Source: Micropterus salmoides
Taxonomy: Eukaryota > Chordata > Actinopteri > Centrarchiformes > Centrarchidae
Direction of reading: 5' to 3'
DNA: 64,000 nt
Assembly: GCF_014851395.1 (NCBI RefSeq)
Contig: NW_024040485.1
Location: forward strand, 19,332,620-19,396,619
Shown piece after piece: positions 57,101 to 64,000 of the stretch. A program made the translations under genes and the position numbers. Position 1 is the first letter of the stretch; the number at the start of each line of letters is the position of its first letter. The notes below the pieces were generated by a model. The model was not told where the DNA came from. It made no database searches and saw only the letters and a program-made list of their open reading frames with translations.

Positions 57101-60085
57101 CTTGCAGATGGATTTTGAAACTAACATTGTACCCATTTTCTTTTCTTCTCCTGAGATATTTCACCCTCCATGCCCCTCAATGCCTCTTTCTTCCTCCGCC
57201 GTGTTTGTGTGTGAGCAGTCTTTTAGCCGGCCCCTGGTTGTCAACTGATTGTAGATAATTACAGATTTGACTGCAGCTTTCACAGGCAGTCCTTTCTGGA
57301 GGCACCACAGAGGGAGAATATGCCAAGCGGAGGCCCTTTACTGCCTCTGTGGATAACTACAGACACAAAGGCAGACTGAATATAATGATTATGATGTGAT
57401 GGAGGTGCTGTCAGGTATTCGCACATAAAGCTGACCTGTATGTATTCTGTGAAATCCTCAGTATCTAAACATCTATTTTTTAATCTATTTCAAGACCTAA
57501 AATTAAGGAAATATACTGTAGCAAATATGCAATAATGTTATCTTCCTAAACATGAAGTGCTGCAACTCTGTTCTGCAGCAATTTAGAAAATAATTCCCCC
57601 CTTTTCGAGATCAAAGTACTTTTCAAGTAGAAATTTTACAAAATGTTGTTTAGCCTTTGAATTTCGACAAAAAATATTTGCACTTAGAATGAATGTCACC
57701 ATTTTTATTGAGGTATAAACTAGACACAATTTGGTGGCAGTTTCAGTGGAAATTGAGTTCTTCTCTGCGTAGTTATGTAGAGACTGGTCTGTTCTCTCAC
57801 ATATTATGAGACTAATCCTGGTTTGAAGGACTGTAATTGTTCTCGAGCTGTCGTACATTAGCTACATGCCTCTCAGCTCAGTGCTATATCCAGAACAGTA
57901 GGAATGAGTCAGACGCTTTATGATGACAGCTCTCCCCATCTTTCTCTGTCTCTCTCTCTCTTTCTCTCACGGCCTTCCTGACACTCTTTTCTTATCCCCT
58001 TCTTTTTCTTTTCCCTGCTCATTGCGTCTTCCCTCCCTCCTTCCCTCCCGCCTTCGCCATCTCCTGCTTACATAAGCTGTGTTGTGCGCAGTGACAGTGG
58101 AGACCTGAGGACTCATCACAGCTCTCACTCAAAAGGAACCCCTCTTCTGTCTGTCTCCTTGTTTCACTGGGAGTCATGACAGCTGCACACTTGACCGCAG
58201 GCGAAAGTGGATAATAGCAAGAGAGATCAAAGCAGAAAAAGATTACACACACACACATGCACTTTCTTCATCTTGTGTGCATCTGTCTCCCACATACACT
58301 CCTTCTCTCTGACTCTCACTTGACATGCATAAGGTACATCACTTTCAAAGTGGACCCAAAAGTTCAAAGCCATAACTTGTTTTTCTGTGTGTATTTTGAT
58401 TATATTCAGCAAATTATTTATTAGACTGTTTCAGACATCCCCATGATGAAAGGACAGGGTTGATTGAAGCAAGAGAGGAATAAGGACATGTCTACCGGTA
58501 CTTAAGGATCAACTAAGAGGAACCCAGACTCTTCTGCAAATTTAACAGTCTGAGTTTAAAGAAAAACTAAGTGTTAAATGGATGGTTACAAACCATTGTA
58601 ACTACAAAAAGACACATTCAATTTTTTTTTCGAGTTTTTCCGAACCATACTGGCATTCAAGTGGCTTTAATACAGTAGTGTTGTGGACATCTTCTCAGTA
58701 CCTTTATACTATTAACATCAGCTCTTGGCTTCTCTCAGTCTCACATGACTCTTACATATGTACAGTAACTCTGAACACTGACTGCACTATAGCAACTATT
58801 CAATGCAACAACAGACAACAGCAAAACACATTACTAGCTACAGTTCAATTTTACAAAAATTGCATTCAAACTTAATTCAAAAAAGTGATAGGGGTCATCA
58901 AAAACTGGAAGTGGAGCGATCCCACAATAAACAACTAAAACTGTGCTCAGAGAGCCAAGGTGTTATGGTGCAATTGTAAATATTTTGTAAATACAGAGTA
59001 CCAATAAAATACTTACTTAAGTGTGAACGAGGAGCTGCTTATAATAATGAATCTTTCTCCCACATTGTCAGCGTACTATCACTTACAAGTAACAGTAACA
59101 AATTTGTTGCCCCCTTCTCTTCCTCTGTAGGTAACCAGTAAGTGTTTCATTGGTACCCCATATACAGTATACTGAATAATTACACTTTCATTTGCAGGTT
59201 GTAATCTAAAGTGTTACCAAGTGAGATGTAAATAAGTGCTAACATGCAATCTCAGGGTATACTGTCTTTTAGCCTGTGGCGGAGCATGGGCACCAATGCT
59301 GCTGTCCTGACTTCACAAGGAAGTTAATGCCACCACTATGGGGCCAGAACAGAAATGAACCTTGACCAAGATGAGCAGCATGAACGTTCTTGGAGTGACA
59401 CGGTGGCCAATTGTCCAGTGGAGGGCAATGGCTACACTGTAGTGTAATGTACTGCATATACAATGAGAACACTGAGAAACAAAGGACAGATTCAAAATGT
59501 TTTTACTTTAAGTCTATCTCATTGCAGCTCTCACATGCCCATACAGACATTGAACAAGTTAATGATGTTATACTGGCAGTGAAGCGATCCCTCCAATGTA
59601 AAAAAAAACAAAAACAAAATCCAACATCACCTCTCAGCCAGTATGGAGAGGAGGGATGATTACAACAACCACTATCTTTTTCAGTGTGAGCATGTGAGAA
59701 TTTTCAGAAAAAAACCTGAACCTATCATATAATTGCATGTTGTCTTTTTCCCAGACACTATAACACTGTTCTTTTTGTAATAACCTTTATACAATTTATA
59801 ATCTAAGTAATCAAAAAACTTTCTTGTGCACTAGCTGACTCAGCTCAGATATTGAGATGTTAAGCAACAGAGCTCACAACAGGCTATCAAAATTACAAAA
59901 CAGATGCTTTTGTGTGTGCCATGATATGGTGGATGCTTCTTGCTGCTTTATCACTGGACTCAGTTTGTATTTATGTGAAATGAGGCGGTCAGAGGAAAAG
60001 CAGGAGACAGAAGAACTATGGAGGGAAAGATGGCAGTAAGTATACGGTTATTGAACTGAACTGTGCCCCTGTTTTCGGTAGAGGT
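51150..60085. other. Gene-poor stretch
   Basis: No exon chain was found. One isolated exon-like segment (54094-54153, +) has good splice signals. 54930-55110 and 57255-57415 have balanced composition without repeats and look like conserved non-coding DNA. A LINE-tail motif is at 55411-55441 and a CT-rich tract at about 57935-58060. Open frames here are short and unsupported. Confidence 0.4.
55411..55441 (+). repeat. Short LINE 3' tail (Rex1/CR1-like), second copy
   Basis: TGCAGGATAAGCGGTTGACG followed by ATGG tetramers; same motif as 11879-11914 in opposite orientation. Confidence 0.5.
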
Positions 60086-60087
60086 AG

Positions 60088-60089
<2 letters not shown>

Positions 60090-60131
<42 letters not shown>

Positions 60132-60156
60132 CGCACACACACCCACACGCACACCC

Positions 60157-60209
<53 letters not shown>
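60090..60209. repeat. Long interrupted (CA)n microsatellite
   Basis: 120 bp of CA units interrupted by CG and CC variants in the middle (about 60124-60162). It produces long spurious Cys-Val or His-Thr open frames. Confidence 0.97.
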
Positions 60210-60211
<2 letters not shown>

Positions 60212-61469
60212 TAGGCAAGCCTTGCTTTTTGTTTATCTCACCACTGCAGGCACTCAAGACAAACACGTCTGATTTCACATGCAGGCTCACATGTGTGATT
60301 ATTATGCCCACTGAAGGTTTGCTGGCACCTGACGGCAGCTTCATTATTGCCTTTTTGTTGACTGTACAAGAATGCTTTTAGCCAAATTTTTAGCCGCTGT
60401 TCAGCTGAGAATATTTATTTTTGCATCCGTGAACAGTTGCATAGATGAGAAGGATGTGCTGCCGTCTCCTTTCATTCACCCCCATGGGCTTTTTGCGTGA
60501 TTGTGACCCTGTCATGCCATCAAAGATCATCTAAAAGTTGGGTGATTATTGCTTCTTTAGTCATCTGGAGTTGTGCTTTTATCTCTGCATATTTTACATT
60601 TACAGTAATCAAGGGAGCCAGATATACAGGTAAGTTCAACAGCAACTGCAATAACAATCCAATTGGGATCGATACAGGAGGGAGATGTATGACAGGCTGT
60701 TTGCATGTATAATGAAATGTCTGCTTGATTGTGTATTTCTGTGTGTGTGTGTCTGTTCCTGTAGACCTGCAGCTGCTGATAAGAGGGTGATCAACGGATG
60801 CCTCATAATAAAACAAGACTGTTTCCATTTCAGCTGTGCGTAGGAGTCCCACACCAGGTGCCAAAATAAAATAACATTACCATTTATTTTCTTATTGCAG
60901 TCAGAGTGCAGTAATTAATTCAAACCTGAGCCTCATTTATCAGTGTTTTCTGTTCTGTATGCATGAAATGCCATGTCACTTGACCAAGAGCTTGTTAATT
61001 TCTTAATATATCCCAAGATAATTGGTGCCCACTGTGAAAGTAAACAGAGCTCAGACATAGCACTATTTGTGCCAGAGCTATCAACCTCTCTGCAGATGTG
61101 ATGCATTATAAAACAAACAGTGTTTTTCTGCCACTGCTTTGGCAAGGCTTGTGCCGAGACAATAATTCACTGTGTATGTGCTCTCTTTAACAATGAGGCC
61201 TGTATATGCTGTGGCTTGCTGTTCTGCCGTGGCCTTGGTCTCAGGTGTTAGGCGGTCATGCCAGGCAAAAAGCAGTCCGGCCTGCATCAGCGCACATCAT
61301 CTATCCCCCTCAGTCTCATTTTCCTCTGGGAGACAGAGGTCTCGTAACTCACCCTTCTCCATCAGCCCCAATGATTGTCTTATTATGTCCTGCACAGACA
61401 AAGAGTGGGCCATGCATCACTGCACACACCATTGCTTCCACACACATAAACACTTATGAACTCTTGTGT

Positions 61470-61488
61470 ACACACACACACACACACA
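61470..61488. repeat. Short (CA)n run
   Basis: About nine CA units. Confidence 0.9.
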
Positions 61489-61731
61489 GTGACTACACAA
61501 ACATACACATCAAGAAATCTAAAAGGATAACACCTTTTTTGTCTCTGTCAGTTGTAATAGCCTGGTGGAACACTGGTGGGCATTACACACACTTGAATGT
61601 GAACACACATTGGTGCACACACAGGAGAAGAAGCCATGAGCATCTCAGAGACAATGAACAATGAAACAGTGCTGATGCTGGGACACAAAATCCTCATAGT
61701 TACAGAAGTCACCTTGATGGTAAATATTATT

Positions 61732-63130
61732 TTAAAGGGGTACTCCACCAATTTTAAATGGCAATATCTGTTTGCAAGTCATGGTTAGTGCTTTTGAATC
61801 TTATAATGTCCTCTGATGCTCTGGAGGGAGCTTTATCAAGTTGGAGAAAATATCCCTGAGGATGTCATAGTGACATCAGACATTTGGAGAGCTCAAATTT
61901 ATAAAAGAAAAGATGAGAGGAGTATAAGAACAGTGTGGGTGCAAAGGGAACTTGACCTTTTACTAGGGACTAAAAGTCAGGATATGTCAGACGCTGTAGT
62001 GCAATACTCAATCACTGGAGTGTTAAGAGTGTTTTTTTCAATTGCTAAGATGCAATGGTCAAAACTGAAGCCACATTTTCAAAACTCTTCACACAGTCTG
62101 CATTACCAACATGCATCCTGGCCAAACAGTTAATCTCACCTCCAAAAGTAACTCAAACCACCAAAACACTTCATATAAGCCTCAAAATAAACACTGGCAA
62201 CAATACCCACTCAGAAAGCATATATTGTCGCTCATAACACACTGACCTAAAAAACACTAACAACAGGAAGCATTACGTACATTTGTTGAACTTTTATCGT
62301 TGAAATGTGACTGATATTTTCATATAAATCAGTATTTCATTATAGAATACAGTTGTTTTCAGTCACTTTGATACATTTCTCAGATCAGAACTGAAATTCT
62401 ACTTGTTCAACCTCCACATCATCTAGTCGCTTGTGCACATCATATGTAAAAGCAATTTCTCAGTCTTTTGAAAAATCGCAAATTCCACATGCTTTGTCAC
62501 ATTTATGCAAATTATTATGTACATTTGTCTGCTGTTTGCAACATTATCAACTGCTTACTGTATGTCATGTTGATCACAATGTATTACAGTATACTGGTTC
62601 TTTGTTGAGAAGTCTTACCCCCCAAAACATCTAGACATAAGTTCATTGCATAAGTCACTACATGCAAAATGGTTGAACATGTCATAATCTGCATTTTCCT
62701 ACATATGTCTATTAGGCTGGTTTTGTAAATAGGTCCTACAGTAAATTGATGAAGTTCTGATCTGTTGTGCTGTGAATAAGAATCTGTGGCCCAATAGACA
62801 GGAACATCAACCTGAGGGGGTGTTTCATGTTTCCATTTCTTATTTTGTAATTGTTTCCGTTGTGCTATGCAGTGCTGTAAAATAGTCTTGTTTTTTTTAT
62901 TTTCTGCATCACACTGACATGCTCTGTCAACAAATTACAGTGCATACAGTAAAAGTGTAACTGTGAATCCTGTCCAATCTCTTGCAATGTTTACTGTAGC
63001 TCTTTAATGTTGAAATATATCTATGCCATACAGAAAAAAGTACAGCCTTGTGCATTTTCAATAATTGTCATCAAAGGTTTAGCCATAGTTTACCAATACA
63101 AATAGTTTTGCAAATGTACCAAAGGTATTC
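61732..63130. repeat. Block resembling non-autonomous DNA transposon sequence
   Basis: 61732-61755 (taaaggggtactccaccaat) and the block from about 61985 to 62650 (gtaatactcaatcactgg-like, then ttgctaagatgcaatggtca, aactcttcacacagtctgca and tattacagtatactgg) resemble repeats common in fish genomes. No inverted ends or target duplications could be fixed, and there is no coding content. Confidence 0.3.
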
Positions 63131-64000
63131 TGGCCATAGGCTTACTGGCTCTTCACTTGACTGAGGACCCCAGCCATCTAGGATTAGTCTTCTACTACAA
63201 AATCTTTATATAAAATCATTACCAAAGTGGAAACAACAATGAGAAGTGGATACAAGTGTATTGGCCTAGCTCTTCACTGGATGCATCTGCAGCAGAGCGT
63301 GGTTCTGGTGTGATCAACTGCAATGTGGCGGAATGATCTCTCCGTGTTTCAGGCCTGATTTCACTTAAGCAATAGAGCGAGGACAGAGAGACAAAGATGG
63401 AAAAATAATGTGTTGTGGCTTCATGTTGGAGTCAAGGGGTCTGGGAATCTTACCTGTGTGTCTAAATGTGCATGAAAGAGAGAGAGTATGCATGTGGGTG
63501 TGTTGCTTTGCCTATCGCAGAGAATATATTTTTCAGTCTGAGGTAAACGGAGATAACCACCAAAAGCCTCAACAGTCTCCCACCTTCCTTCTCACTTATC
63601 CTCTTTGCACAGTCCTTTCATTTTCTGGCCAGTCCGCCATCGTGTCTCCAAATACACTCTAATTCTGCAACCAATTTCATACTGTATTTCTGCATAAAAG
63701 CCTCCATTTTGCCATCACTTCTACCCACTCACTTGTCAATCCTTTTCTATTTCACGCGTTATATATTCTCATTTAGACCTCCCTCTCTCTGGCCGGTTAA
63801 TCTCTCCCTCTGCTGCTCCAATCCCCACCTTTCACTTCCCTCCTTTCCGGGATCGGTTCCTCTTTCTCGGCTCAGTTCCTCTGTGTCCTTCTCCCTGACC
63901 TCTCGCAACCCAGCACTAAGCCCTGCTTCCCTAAACCCTGTGAGATGCCTCGAGTGCTTTAACAGCATGGAACTGTATTGCTTTTCTGAGGGCTCTGAGG
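63130..64000. other. Right-edge sequence without a supported gene
   Basis: Includes a GA-rich/CT-rich stretch at about 63775-63910. Nothing can be assigned. Confidence 0.4.

Noticed and set aside
59960..60344. Cys-Val and His-Thr rich open frames
   Set aside because: Produced by the CA microsatellite at 60090-60209.
1..64000. CRISPR arrays, operons, prophage or other prokaryotic systems
   Set aside because: The window is vertebrate nuclear DNA with spliced genes; the tandem arrays are microsatellites.

Overview
This window reads as nuclear DNA from a teleost fish, most likely a percomorph. It is AT-rich with vertebrate-style exons and GT-AG introns, fish-type interspersed repeats (a tRNA-derived SINE, hAT- and Harbinger-like elements, a repeat rich in 'gctaac' motifs) and long CA/TG microsatellites. 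No tools were used: exon borders come from reading splice sites and checking that phases join into the expected family proteins. Five protein-coding genes could be assembled with all phases consistent: a spindlin (+, CDS 5787-10867, 4 coding exons, 239 aa), fzr1/Cdh1 (-, 26364-32676, 13 coding exons, 496 aa), plekhj1 (-, 35811-39342, 6 exons, 158 aa), sf3a2 (+, 43213-45825, 7 exons, 296 aa) and a jsrp1-like gene (-, 46675-49029, 6 exons, 272 aa). A miR-7 hairpin lies on the minus strand at 18615-18689, inside what looks like an exon of a non-coding host transcript that starts near 20.4-20.7 kb. A single degenerate exon of an hsd11b1l-type short-chain dehydrogenase is at 15.5 kb.

Layout. 1-4.9 kb: no supported gene. 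5.0-11.2 kb: spindlin, whose second coding intron holds a 1.9-kb hAT-type element with a nested second element. 11.2-18.1 kb: repeat-rich spacer with the dehydrogenase relic. 18.1-20.8 kb: miR-7 locus. 20.8-26.3 kb: spacer with microsatellites. 26.3-33.6 kb: fzr1. 34.7-39.7 kb: plekhj1. 39.7-42.2 kb: repeat-filled gap between the divergent plekhj1 and sf3a2 promoters. 42.2-46.1 kb: sf3a2, tail to tail with jsrp1 (46.1-49.7 kb). 50.3-64 kb: gene-poor, with long microsatellites, repeats and a few stretches that look like conserved non-coding DNA.

The genes do not form one pathway. Fzr1 is the APC/C activator of late mitosis/G1, SF3A2 is a U2 snRNP splicing factor, Plekhj1 is a small PH-domain adaptor, Jsrp1 is a junctional sarcoplasmic reticulum protein, and spindlin is a histone methyl-lysine reader. 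fzr1, plekhj1, sf3a2, jsrp1, hsd11b1l and miR-7-3 all have human counterparts on 19p13.3, so this is a rearranged block of conserved synteny. No convincing previously undescribed system was found. The most unusual items are a duplicated intron/partial exon inside plekhj1, a 161-bp hairpin retroposon with a 13-bp target duplication, a TTAA-flanked element carrying a THAP-like fragment, and a GC-AG intron in jsrp1.
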